Shown: piece after piece, positions 1-7,623 of the stretch
Layout: each line of letters begins with the position of its first letter
Numbering within the stretch: the stretch's first letter is position 1
Notes under the pieces: model-generated
What the model saw: only the letters and a program-made list of their open reading frames with translations
Told to the model about the DNA's origin: nothing
Databases searched by the model: none
Assembly: GCA_019750135.1 (NCBI GenBank)
Contig: JAIEOV010000002.1
Span: 1 to 64,000 of the forward strand
DNA length: 64,000 bases
From: Reyranella sp.
Lineage (GTDB): Bacteria > Pseudomonadota > Alphaproteobacteria > Reyranellales > Reyranellaceae
Direction of reading: 5' to 3'
Position numbers and translations under genes: made by a program

Positions 1-84
1 TCTTTGGTCTTTGGTCTTTGGTCTTTGGTCTTTGGTCTTTGGTCTTTGGTCTTTGGTCTTTGGTCTTTGGTCTTTGGTCTTTGG
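1..84. repeat. Heptanucleotide tandem repeat, (TCTTTGG)x12
   Basis: The first 84 bases are twelve perfect copies of the 7-base unit TCTTTGG, with no sequence between them. The array starts at the window edge, so more copies may lie outside. It is pyrimidine/G-biased and much less GC-rich than the genes around it. It ends about 105 bases before the start codon of the transthyretin-like gene. Perfect identity of the copies points to recent slippage; copy number is likely to vary between isolates. Confidence 0.95.
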
Positions 85-189
85 AAGCTACTATGAGCCA
101 ATGGCTTACTACTCCAATGGCGTACCACTTGTCAATGTATATGTTTGCCGGTGATTCTGCTCAAGAATCGTTTGGTCGAGAGGGGCACC

Positions 190-525
190 ATGGCCGGCGG
201 CATTTCGATCCACGTCTACGACGTCTCCCGCGGCGTGCCGGCCGCGGGACTTCGGGTCGAGCTGCGCGGCCCCCACGGCAAGCTGCTGGTCGACGGCAAG
301 ACGGCGGCGCCGGGCACACTCGATGCTCCGACGCCCGCCACCGGCACTTACGAAGCCGTCTTCCACATCGGCGACTGGTACCGCGCCCAGGGCGTCGCGG
401 TGCCCTCGCCCGCCTTCCTGGAGACGGTGCCCTATCGCTTCGGCGTCGCAGACCTTGCGCAGCACTATCACCTGCCGCTCAAGATGACGCCCTGGGGCTT
501 CTCACTTTTCCGTGGCGGGGCCTGA
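190..525 (+). CDS. 5-hydroxyisourate hydrolase-like (transthyretin-related) protein
   Basis: A 111-residue protein with the full length and fold signatures of transthyretin-related hydroxyisourate hydrolases, which open the ring of 5-hydroxyisourate in urate breakdown. The N-terminal IHVYD segment supplies the first active-site histidine (residue 8), and the C-terminal HYHLPL segment supplies the second. Two other family landmarks are changed: the arginine of the DGR turn is replaced (PGTLDAP here), and the terminal YRGS tetrapeptide is replaced by FRGGA. The ATG at 190 is chosen over the upstream in-frame start at 145 because it follows a GAGAGGGG ribosome-binding site and matches the family N-terminus. 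No other urate genes lie beside it. Family membership is secure; normal catalytic activity is not. Confidence 0.8.
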   Translation: MAGGISIHVYDVSRGVPAAGLRVELRGPHGKLLVDGKTAAPGTLDAPTPATGTYEAVFHIGDWYRAQGVAVPSPAFLETVPYRFGVADLAQHYHLPLKMTPWGFSLFRGGA

Positions 526-577
526 CGCGCGGCACGCTCGTTGCTACTCAGGCGCAAGACACCGCTTGGGGGAAACG

Positions 578-1546
578 ATGATCGCTCGCAGACAGCTTCT
601 CGGCATGACCGCCGGCCTCGCGTTCGCTGGTACGGCCGCCGCGCAGGCGCCGTGGCCCAACCGTGCGCTGAAGCTGATCGTCACCTTCCCGCCGGGCGGC
701 GCCTCGGATGCGGCGGCGCGCGTCGTCGCCGGGCCGTTGTCGGAGAAGCTCGGCCAGACCGTAATCGTCGACAACAAGCCGGGCGGCGGCACGACCATCG
801 GCGCCAACTTCGTGCTGGCAGCCAAGGACGACTATCACACGCTCATGCTGTCGAACTCCGCGCCGCTCTCGATCGCGCCCTACCTGTTCGACAAGCCGCC
901 CTACGACCCGATCAAGAATTTCAGCCACGTCGCCTATATCGGCTCGGTCGCCAACGCCTTCGTCGTGCGGCCTGCGGTGCCGGCCAAGACCATGCCGGAG
1001 TTGATCGCCTGGATCAAAGGCCAGGGCAAGGTCGTACCCTTCGGCTCCGGAGGCCAGGGCTCGATCGGCCACATCATCGGCGAGATGTTCAAGGCCGAAC
1101 TCGGCTTGAACATGGAGCATATCGGCTATCGCGGCGCCGCGCCGATGTTCCAGGACATGATGGCGGACCAGCTCGACCTCGCCGTGGTCACGCTCACCGA
1201 AGTGTTGCCGCTCGCCAAGGACGGCAAGCTGCGCATGATCGCGCTCACCTCGACGCAGAAGGCGCCCAGTGCGCCCGACGTGCCGCTGGTCACCGAGCTC
1301 GGCTACCCCAAGCTGGTGGCCGAGAACTTCGTCGGCATCTCCGCGCCCGCCGGCATGCCGGCCGACGCGCAGGCCAGGCTGCACAAGGCCGCTGCCGAGG
1401 TGCTGGCCGACCCCAAGATCGTCGAGCGTTTGGGCGATCTCGGCTTCGTCACCAAGGCCATGAGCCCCGCCGAGTTCACCGCTTTCGTCGCCAACCAGGT
1501 CCAGAGCTTCCAGGCGCCGGTGAAAGCGTCCGGCGCCAAGCTCTGA
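578..1546 (+). CDS. Bug family tripartite tricarboxylate transporter substrate-binding protein
   Basis: A 322-residue periplasmic binding protein of the Bug/TctC family, which captures carboxylates or other small molecules. The N-terminus (MIARRQLLGMTAG...AAAQ) is a signal peptide with an arginine pair, cleaved after about residue 22. Mature family motifs follow: WPNRALKLIVTFPPGG near the start, then the GGGTTIGANFV loop and the GSGGQGSIGH segment. The ATG at 578 follows a GGGGGAAACG ribosome-binding site; a longer in-frame start at 512 overlaps the upstream gene and lacks one. No TctA/TctB membrane subunits are adjacent, as is usual for the many orphan Bug receptors. The ligand cannot be read from the sequence. 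Confidence 0.9.
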   Translation: MIARRQLLGMTAGLAFAGTAAAQAPWPNRALKLIVTFPPGGASDAAARVVAGPLSEKLGQTVIVDNKPGGGTTIGANFVLAAKDDYHTLMLSNSAPLSIAPYLFDKPPYDPIKNFSHVAYIGSVANAFVVRPAVPAKTMPELIAWIKGQGKVVPFGSGGQGSIGHIIGEMFKAELGLNMEHIGYRGAAPMFQDMMADQLDLAVVTLTEVLPLAKDGKLRMIALTSTQKAPSAPDVPLVTELGYPKLVAENFVGISAPAGMPADAQARLHKAAAEVLADPKIVERLGDLGFVTKAMSPAEFTAFVANQVQSFQAPVKASGAKL

Positions 1547-1620
1547 GCTGTAGCCGGACCGACGCATAAGTTTAACGGCCGCGCCAACATTCCCCAAAGC
1601 CAGGGTTGCTACGCCAGCAG

Positions 1621-1639
1621 GGCGGCCACACGGGCCGCC
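1621..1639. other. Short hairpin upstream of the acidic-protein gene
   Basis: A perfect 7-base-pair stem (GGCGGCC at 1621-1627 and GGCCGCC at 1633-1639) with a 5-base loop lies 19 bases before the next start codon. There is no T-run, so it is not a clear intrinsic terminator; it could terminate the upstream gene weakly or mark the 5' leader of the next one. Confidence 0.4.
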
Positions 1640-1657
1640 TTAGCGAAGGGGTAGCAA

Positions 1658-2122
1658 ATGGAGCACAGAGCAGTCACCGACGTCGCGACCGGCAGCTTCC
1701 GGCTGCGCAAGAGCGACCAGCATGCCGCCAGCAGCACGATCGTCGACATGGACAACGATGAGCTCATCACGCTCACGACCGTTGAAGTGTCCGATGGTGT
1801 CGTCCTGTTGCGTTGCCTCGAGTCCTCGACGACCGATCAGGAGGAACAGATCGAGGCGGAATCGGAGGAAAAGTCCGAGGACGAGGAGTCGGAAGAGGAA
1901 GACTCGGAAGAAGAGTCGGAAGAGGACGAAGAGGACCAAGAAGACGAAGAAGAAGAGGAAGAAGAAGAGGAAGAGACTCAGCACGCTGCCAAGGGGCGGA
2001 CCTACACCGTCGCCAGCGGCAACAGCGTGACCGTCCGCGCCGCTGTCATCCGGCTCGAGCCGGTCGGCAAGCAGACGGCCGAAGGCACCTACCGGATCCA
2101 CGTCCTCCAGACTGCGATCTAA
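1658..2122 (+). CDS. Hypothetical protein with a long Glu/Asp-rich tract
   Basis: A 154-residue protein of unknown function. Residues 1-58 look like an ordinary globular segment (VDMDNDELITLTTVEVSDGV). Residues about 60-108 are almost entirely Glu, Asp and Ser, including a long unbroken Glu run. Residues 110-154 are again ordinary and beta-rich (RTYTVASGNSVTVRAAVIRL). The ATG has a good ribosome-binding site (GAAGGGG). The acidic tract is encoded by GAA/GAG/GAC codons, so the DNA there is purine-only on this strand over long stretches. It has no signal peptide or membrane segment. A polyanionic linker binding basic proteins or metal ions is possible, but no function can be assigned. Confidence 0.7.
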   Translation: MEHRAVTDVATGSFRLRKSDQHAASSTIVDMDNDELITLTTVEVSDGVVLLRCLESSTTDQEEQIEAESEEKSEDEESEEEDSEEESEEDEEDQEDEEEEEEEEEETQHAAKGRTYTVASGNSVTVRAAVIRLEPVGKQTAEGTYRIHVLQTAI

Positions 2123-2144
2123 CGCTCGCACGCAGCCCAGTTCC

Positions 2145-2171
2145 CGGGCCGGTCGGCGAAGGATCGGCCCG
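2145..2171. terminator. Possible bidirectional terminator between convergent genes
   Basis: CGGGCCG (2145-2151) and CGGCCCG (2165-2171) form a perfect 7-base-pair stem around a 13-base loop, in the short gap between the convergent acidic-protein and cupin genes. No strong T-run is present on either strand, so assignment rests on position and symmetry. Confidence 0.35.
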
Positions 2172-2178
2172 CGCGCCG

Positions 2179-2562
2179 TCAGCTCGTGACGGGCGGCGCA
2201 CCTTCGAGATAGGTGCTCTTGCCCGGCGCGAACGGCTCGGGCGAGTTCCAGACGAACAGCACCCGCAGGACCTCCGGTCCCTCATTGCCCCAGGCATGCG
2301 CCGCGTTGGCGGGAATGATCACGCATTGCCCGGGCGCCGCCGTGGTGCGGACCTTGTCCATTTCCACCCAGATCTTGCCGGCCTCGATGAGGATGATCTC
2401 CTCGTACTCGTGGCGATGCAGTGGCGCGCCACAGCCGGCCTGTATGGTGTTGGCGAGGACGCCGACCCCGGCGGCGCCGCGCTCGCGGCTGACGATCCAC
2501 TTGCCGGTAATGCCCGGCCGCATGGGGAATTCGGGCATCGTCCCGTAGTCAACGACCGGCAT
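2179..2562 (-). CDS. Cupin domain protein
   Basis: A 127-residue single-domain cupin. The first cupin motif is visible as LHRHEYEEIILIEAGKIWVE, giving two histidines and a glutamate as probable metal ligands. The second motif is PGQCVIIPANAAHAWGN with its histidine. Such small cupins bind a metal and act as isomerases, dioxygenases or ligand sensors; the sequence does not tell which. The gene is transcribed away from the cyclase gene and converges with the acidic-protein gene. The ATG at 2562 is the only reasonable start. Confidence 0.85.
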   Translation of the reverse strand: MPVVDYGTMPEFPMRPGITGKWIVSRERGAAGVGVLANTIQAGCGAPLHRHEYEEIILIEAGKIWVEMDKVRTTAAPGQCVIIPANAAHAWGNEGPEVLRVLFVWNSPEPFAPGKSTYLEGAPPVTS

Positions 2563-2830
2563 GGTTTGCGCCTCATTGAGCTGTCCAGCTCAATAATACA
2601 GGATCAAAAGAGGGCGGGCATCCGCGGATAAGAAGCCGGCTCAACCGACGGTGACTCGGCGCATCGAGGTACTTGTCGCCGAGCTCCATCAGCGTGCGTC
2701 GGCCGACGAGAACCAACTGCTCAAGCCCAACGTTTTCGTGACCGAGGAGCTCGGTGCGCGGCTCTGCCGCCACTTTTTTGACGTGCTCGGCGGCAACCAT
2801 GCCGCGCCGCAACAGCCACGGACCGGTGCG

Positions 2831-4702
2831 ATGGTGCTTGAACTGGCGGGCCCCGGCCCACGACCGACGAAGCCCTCGGGCTGGCCGATCACGCGGTTGC
2901 TGCCCGTCGTGCTGGTCGGACTGATCTTCCTCGCCATGGTGCCGGTGATCGGCATCGCCTACTACGCCGCCCAGAGCAACTTCGAGAGCTCGTCGCGCCA
3001 GCTCAACGAGGTCATGGTCGACATGATCGAGCAGCGCCTGCAGGCCCATGTCGGGCCGGTCCGCGACCAGCTCGCCTATATCAGCGAGGCCGTGGCCAAG
3101 GGCGAGGTCGATTTCGACAACCGCGAGCAATGGAAGGCCTTCGCGCTCGGCACGCTCGCCGCCGCGCCGCAGGCCGTGGGCTTCGTCGTCATTCCCGTCA
3201 ACGGCGAGCCGATGCGCTTCACCCGCACCGACCGCAGCGTGGAGCTCGAGCGGCGCGAGAACCTGCCCTTTACCGACGCGCTGTTCGCCCAGGCGCGCAC
3301 CCTCAGCGGTCCGCAATGGGCCGAGCCGCAATGGTCGCTCGTGGTCGGCGAGCCGATCCTGCCGATCATCGTGCCGATCCGCGTGCGCGGCGAGTTTCGC
3401 GGCGTCATCGGCGCCGCCATCGGCACGTCGGACCTGTCGCGCTTCCTGAAAAGCCTCGAGCTCGCGGGCGAGCGCAAGCCGTTCATCCTGGCCGGCCGCG
3501 ACAAGGTGCTGGCCCATCCCTGGCTCGGCAAGGAGCAGGGCACCGTCGAACAGCGCGCCCGCGGCCGGCTCTCCGGCTTGAACGAGGTCAACGATCCCGT
3601 GCTGGCGGCGATGTGGGGGCCCGAGCCGAACGAGATCTCCTGGCTGAACGACGGCAGCACGGTCTCGGGCCATTGGAACTGGGTCGGCGACAGCAGCCAC
3701 GGCTGGATCTACCGCAAGATCGACGAGTACAAGCCGGCGTCGCTGATCATCGGCTATCACATCGCCGGCCGCGAATCGGCGTGGGCGCGCTGGATCGTGC
3801 GCGGCATCCTGATCGCCGGCGGCGTGCTGATGCTGCTGACGGCGATCATCGCGATCATGGTCGGCCGCCGCCTGTCGCGGCCCATCCTGGCGCTGGCCGA
3901 CGCCGCCCGCGCCGTCGAGCGGCTGGAGCTCGAGAAGGTGCCGCAGCTCGGCGACAGCAAGGTGCGCGAGCTCAACCTCGCGAACCGCGCCTTCGAGCGC
4001 ATGGCGCGCGGCCTGCACCTCGCCACCACCTACCTGCCGCGCGCCCTGGTCGCGCGGCTGATCGCCCAGCAGGGCGCGCTGCCGCCCGCCGAGGATCGCG
4101 CCATCACCATCCTGTTCTGCGATCTCGAAGGCTACACCGCCTACTCGCGCGGCCGGCCGGCGACCGAGACCGCCACCTATCTCAACGACCTGATGGCGCG
4201 CGTGGGTCCGGCGATCGAAGCGACAGGCGGCACCATCGACAAGTACATGGGCGACGGGCTGATGGCCTTCTGGGGCGCCCCCGAACCCAACGCCCAGCAT
4301 GCGCGCGCGGCCTGCCTCGGCGCGCTGTCCATCGCGCACGAGGTCGAGGCGTTCAATCGCGAGCGCCGCTTCGCCGGCCTCGCCGCCTGCCGCATGCGCG
4401 TCGGACTGCACACCGGCACCGTCCTGGTGGGCAATGTCGGCTTCGCCGGCCGCGTCGACTACACCGCGATCGGCGACGCGGTGAACGTCGCCTCGCGCCT
4501 GGAGCAGTTCGGCCGCCGGGCGCCGCGGCACGGCGAGGTGACGATCGTGGCCAGCGCAAGCTGCCGGACGGCGGCGCTGGACGGCTTCCTCTGGCTGCCG
4601 CTCGATGGCGGCCCGGCCGATGTCGCCGCCGATGCCGTGCCGTTGTCCCTGCTCAGAGGACGCACGGACGGCCTGATAAGGGACTTGCGAGGGGAAGCCT
4701 AA
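2831..4702 (+). CDS. Membrane-bound class III adenylate/guanylate cyclase with extracytoplasmic sensor
   Basis: A 623-residue receptor-type nucleotidyl cyclase. Residues about 22-46 form a first transmembrane helix, followed by a roughly 275-residue extracytoplasmic region that looks like a Cache-type sensor, a second helix (about 322-345), a HAMP-like linker (GRRLSRPILALADAARAVE) and a class III catalytic domain from about residue 420. Both metal aspartates are present (ITILFCDLEGYT and DKYMGDGLMAFWG), as is the NVASR segment with the transition-state Asn and Arg, so it should be active and make cAMP (or cGMP). The reading frame continues upstream to a GTG at 2651, which would add 60 residues; neither start has a strong ribosome-binding site. 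The ATG at 2831 is preferred because it places the first helix near the N-terminus. Confidence 0.85.
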   Translation: MVLELAGPGPRPTKPSGWPITRLLPVVLVGLIFLAMVPVIGIAYYAAQSNFESSSRQLNEVMVDMIEQRLQAHVGPVRDQLAYISEAVAKGEVDFDNREQWKAFALGTLAAAPQAVGFVVIPVNGEPMRFTRTDRSVELERRENLPFTDALFAQARTLSGPQWAEPQWSLVVGEPILPIIVPIRVRGEFRGVIGAAIGTSDLSRFLKSLELAGERKPFILAGRDKVLAHPWLGKEQGTVEQRARGRLSGLNEVNDPVLAAMWGPEPNEISWLNDGSTVSGHWNWVGDSSHGWIYRKIDEYKPASLIIGYHIAGRESAWARWIVRGILIAGGVLMLLTAIIAIMVGRRLSRPILALADAARAVERLELEKVPQLGDSKVRELNLANRAFERMARGLHLATTYLPRALVARLIAQQGALPPAEDRAITILFCDLEGYTAYSRGRPATETATYLNDLMARVGPAIEATGGTIDKYMGDGLMAFWGAPEPNAQHARAACLGALSIAHEVEAFNRERRFAGLAACRMRVGLHTGTVLVGNVGFAGRVDYTAIGDAVNVASRLEQFGRRAPRHGEVTIVASASCRTAALDGFLWLPLDGGPADVAADAVPLSLLRGRTDGLIRDLRGEA

Positions 4703-4774
4703 ATAGGTATTTCAGTACCAAATTACGCAAATAAGAAGCCTTAACAGCCGAAGCATGGGAGGGATGGGATCGGC

Positions 4775-6319
4775 ATGATCGAGGGCATTGAATTCGGGTC
4801 GGACCTCAAGGTGAGGCTGCCCGCCCGCTTCAACGTCGCCGTGCCGTTCGTCGACCGGCACCTCGCGGAAGGCCGCGGCGCCAAGGTCGCCATCCGCACG
4901 GCCAGTGAGACCGTCACCTATGCCCAGCTCGCCGAGCGTGTGAACCGCGCCGGCAATGCCCTGCTGGCCAACGGACTGAAGCCCGGCGACCGCGTGCTGA
5001 TGGTCGTGAAGGACTGCCCGGCCTTCTTCTATGTCTTCTGGGGAGCCATCAAGGCGGGCATCGTGCCGGCGCCGCTCAACACGATGCTGCGCGCCGCCGA
5101 TTACACCTACCTGTTCGAGGATTCGGGCTGCGGTCTCGTCGTCTACTCGACGGAGTTCGCCGCCGAGGTCGAGCCGGCGCTGAAGCAGACGGGCGTCAAA
5201 GCGAGCACGGTCGACGCCTTCCTAGCCGAGTTGCCCAAGGCTTCCGACAAGCTCGACGCGCGGCTCGCCTCGCCGACCGACGACTGCTTCTGGCTCTACT
5301 CCTCCGGCTCGACCGGCCGCCCCAAGGGGGCGGTGCACCTGCAGCGCGACATGGTGGTGACCAGCGAGTGCTACGGCGTGCGCGCGCTCGGCGTGCGCGA
5401 GGACGATGTGAGCTACTCCGCAGGCAAGCTCTTCTTCGCCTATGGGCTCGGCAACTCCATGACCTTTCCGCTGTGGACCGGCAGCACGGCGGTGCTCGAC
5501 GACCGCCGGCCGACGCCCGATTCGACCTTCGAGACCATCGAGACCTTCAAGCCGACGCTCTACTTCGGCGCGCCGACGCTCTTTGCCGCCCAGCTCGCGG
5601 CGCTGGAGAAGAAGCCGCGCGACTTCTCCAGCATTCGCGCCTGCGTCTCGGCGGCCGAGGCCCTGCCGGCCGACATCTTCCGCCGCTGGAAGGAGAAGAC
5701 GGGCACGGTGATCCTGGACGGCATCGGCTCGACCGAGTGCCTGCACATCTTCATCGGCAACCGGCTCGACGACTACAAGCCGGGCACCAGCGGCAAGCCG
5801 GTGCCGGGCTACGAGGTCAAGATCGTCGACGAGCACGGCAAGCCGGTGCCCAAGGGCGAGAGCGGGCGGCTGTGGATCCGCTCCGAATCGGCCGCCAAGT
5901 ACTACTGGAACAAGCCCGAGAAGACCGCCGAGACCATGGTCGAGGGCTGGCTCAACACCGGCGACACCTATCGCCAGGACGAGGACGGCTTCTTCATCTA
6001 CGACGGCCGCAGCGACGACATGCTGAAGGTCGGCGGCATCTGGTGCTCGCCGGTCGAGGTCGAGAGCTGCTTGATCACCCATCCCGCGGTGCTCGAGGCG
6101 GCCGTGGTCGGCCATGCCGACGAGCACAGCCTGATCAAGCCGAAGGCCTTCGTGGTGCTGAAACAGGCGGGCGGCGGCGGGGCGGCGCTGACCGAGGAAT
6201 TGATGGCGGTCTGCAAGAAGACGCTCGCGCCGTACAAGTATCCGCGCTGGGTAGAGTACGTGACTGAGCTGCCCAAGACGGCAACGGGGAAGATCCAGCG
6301 CTTCAAATTGCGCGGCTAG
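4775..6319 (+). CDS. Benzoate-CoA ligase family AMP-dependent synthetase
   Basis: A 514-residue ANL-superfamily enzyme that activates an aromatic or related carboxylate to its CoA thioester through an acyl-adenylate. Core motifs appear in order: YSSGSTGRPKGAVH (P-loop-like A3, near residue 175), GIGSTE (A5), LNTGDTYRQDEDGFFIYDGR (A7) and the TATGKIQRFKLR end carrying the C-terminal catalytic lysine. Overall resemblance is closest to benzoate-CoA ligases (family length about 510-530). It is directly upstream of a complete branched-chain-type ABC importer, a gene order typical for uptake and activation of aromatic acids. The exact substrate (benzoate, hydroxybenzoate or other) is not determinable. 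Confidence 0.88.
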   Translation: MIEGIEFGSDLKVRLPARFNVAVPFVDRHLAEGRGAKVAIRTASETVTYAQLAERVNRAGNALLANGLKPGDRVLMVVKDCPAFFYVFWGAIKAGIVPAPLNTMLRAADYTYLFEDSGCGLVVYSTEFAAEVEPALKQTGVKASTVDAFLAELPKASDKLDARLASPTDDCFWLYSSGSTGRPKGAVHLQRDMVVTSECYGVRALGVREDDVSYSAGKLFFAYGLGNSMTFPLWTGSTAVLDDRRPTPDSTFETIETFKPTLYFGAPTLFAAQLAALEKKPRDFSSIRACVSAAEALPADIFRRWKEKTGTVILDGIGSTECLHIFIGNRLDDYKPGTSGKPVPGYEVKIVDEHGKPVPKGESGRLWIRSESAAKYYWNKPEKTAETMVEGWLNTGDTYRQDEDGFFIYDGRSDDMLKVGGIWCSPVEVESCLITHPAVLEAAVVGHADEHSLIKPKAFVVLKQAGGGGAALTEELMAVCKKTLAPYKYPRWVEYVTELPKTATGKIQRFKLRG

Positions 6320-6379
6320 AGGTTTTCGGCTTTTATGCCGTCATCAGGGGACGGGGATCACGACAGGGAGCGATTACCC

Positions 6380-7555
6380 ATGAAAAGCAAATTGTTTGGC
6401 ACCGCAACGATTGCGGCGCTGGCCTTCGGCCTGCCCGCGATGGCCCAGACGCCGATCAAGATCGGCTTCGTCAGCACCTTCTCGGGGCCTCAGGCCGCGA
6501 TCGGCGAGGACATGCGCCGCTCGGTCGAGCTCGCCAAGGAGCATCTCGGCGGCAAGATGGGCGGCGTGCCGTTCGAGATCATCTACGAGGACGACCAGTT
6601 CAAGCCCGACGTCGGCAAGGCGCGCTCGGAGAAGCTCGTCCAGCAGGACAAGGTCAACGTCATCGCGGGCTACATCTGGTCCAACGTGCTGCTGGCCTCG
6701 CTGAAGAGCGTGACCGACGAGGGCGACACCATCCTGATCTCGTCCAATGCCGGGCCCTCGCAGATCGCGGGCGAGCTGTGCAACAAGAACTTCTTCTCGA
6801 CCTCATGGAACAACGACCAGACGCCGATGGCGATGGGCCAGTACCTGCAGGAGAAGGGCGTCAAGAGCCTGTACCTGATGGCCGGCAACTACGCTGCCGG
6901 CAAGGACATGCTCGCGGGCGTCAAGCGCACCTTCAAGGGCGAGATCAAGGGCGAAGACCTCACCAAGTGGCCCGACCAGCTCGACTTCTCGGCCGAGCTC
7001 GCCAAGATCCGCGCCGCCAAGCCGGACGGCATCTTCATCTTCTATCCCGGCGCGCACGGCGTGCAGTTCCTGCAGCAGTACGTCCAGGCCGGCCTCAAGG
7101 GCCAGGTCCCGCTCTACCAGGTGTTCTCGATCGACGCGATCACCCTGCCGCAGCAGAAAGAGCTGGCGCTCGGCACGCTCGGTGCGCAGGAGTGGGTCAA
7201 CGACCTGCCCAACGAGCAGAACAAGAAGTACGTCGCCGACTTCAAGAAGAAGCACGGCGTCTATCCGTCCTATTACGGCGCGCAGAGCTACGATTCGATC
7301 ATGCTGATCGCCTCGGCCGCCGAGGCGCTAAAGGGAGACCTGTCGAACAAGGACAAGGTCCGCGCCGAGATGAAGAAGGCCAACTTCAAGTCGCTGCGCG
7401 GCGACTTCAAGTACAACACCAACCAGTTCCCGATCCAGAACTTCTACATCCAGGAAGCCGTCAAGGATCCCGAGGGCATGATGACGGTGAAGACCATCGC
7501 CACCGCGGTGAAGGACGGCAAGGATCCGTACTACGAGAAGTGCCCGATGAAATAA
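6380..7555 (+). CDS. ABC transporter substrate-binding protein, branched-chain amino acid/aromatic acid type
   Basis: A 391-residue periplasmic binding protein of the Leu/Ile/Val-binding family (type I fold). The signal peptide is MKSKLFGTATIAALAFGLPAMAQ; the mature protein begins TPIKIGFVSTFSGPQAAIGE. The ATG at 6380 follows a CAGGGAG ribosome-binding site and is preferred over an in-frame ATG at 6335 that would precede the signal peptide. It lies between the CoA ligase gene and the permease genes. A strong hairpin after its stop codon may let it be expressed above the membrane subunits. Context suggests an aromatic acid ligand rather than an amino acid. Confidence 0.9.
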   Translation: MKSKLFGTATIAALAFGLPAMAQTPIKIGFVSTFSGPQAAIGEDMRRSVELAKEHLGGKMGGVPFEIIYEDDQFKPDVGKARSEKLVQQDKVNVIAGYIWSNVLLASLKSVTDEGDTILISSNAGPSQIAGELCNKNFFSTSWNNDQTPMAMGQYLQEKGVKSLYLMAGNYAAGKDMLAGVKRTFKGEIKGEDLTKWPDQLDFSAELAKIRAAKPDGIFIFYPGAHGVQFLQQYVQAGLKGQVPLYQVFSIDAITLPQQKELALGTLGAQEWVNDLPNEQNKKYVADFKKKHGVYPSYYGAQSYDSIMLIASAAEALKGDLSNKDKVRAEMKKANFKSLRGDFKYNTNQFPIQNFYIQEAVKDPEGMMTVKTIATAVKDGKDPYYEKCPMK

Positions 7556-7573
7556 GCCGCTGGGCTTGCGATG

Positions 7574-7607
7574 ACGGGAGCGCGGCGACGCGCTCCCGTT
7601 TCGTTTG
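7574..7607 (+). terminator. Terminator-like hairpin between binding-protein and permease genes
   Basis: An 11-base-pair perfect GC-rich stem (7574-7584 with 7589-7599) closed by a GCGA tetraloop is followed by TTTCGTTTG. It sits 18 bases after the binding-protein stop codon and before the first permease start. This position is typical of attenuating or mRNA-stabilising hairpins in binding-protein transporter operons. Confidence 0.7.
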
Positions 7608-7623
7608 CGGGGTTTGACGGGGG

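Noticed and set aside
1-84. CRISPR array or iteron origin
   Set aside because: The 7-base units are contiguous with no spacers and no neighbouring cas or replication gene.
1640-2131. 163-residue minus-strand frame with long Leu/Phe runs opposite the acidic protein
   Set aside because: The apparent membrane-like run is simply the complement of Glu codons; the plus-strand gene has the ribosome-binding site.
2651-2830. 60-residue N-terminal extension of the cyclase, or a small minus-strand gene here
   Set aside because: Both strands are open and protein-like, but there is no ribosome-binding site, no known motif and no homology I recognise; left as an alternative start only.
2573-4531. 652-residue open frame on the minus strand opposite the cyclase gene
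   Set aside because: It is the antisense shadow of a GC-rich gene; the plus strand encodes intact HAMP and cyclase motifs, and the minus frame has no recognisable domain.
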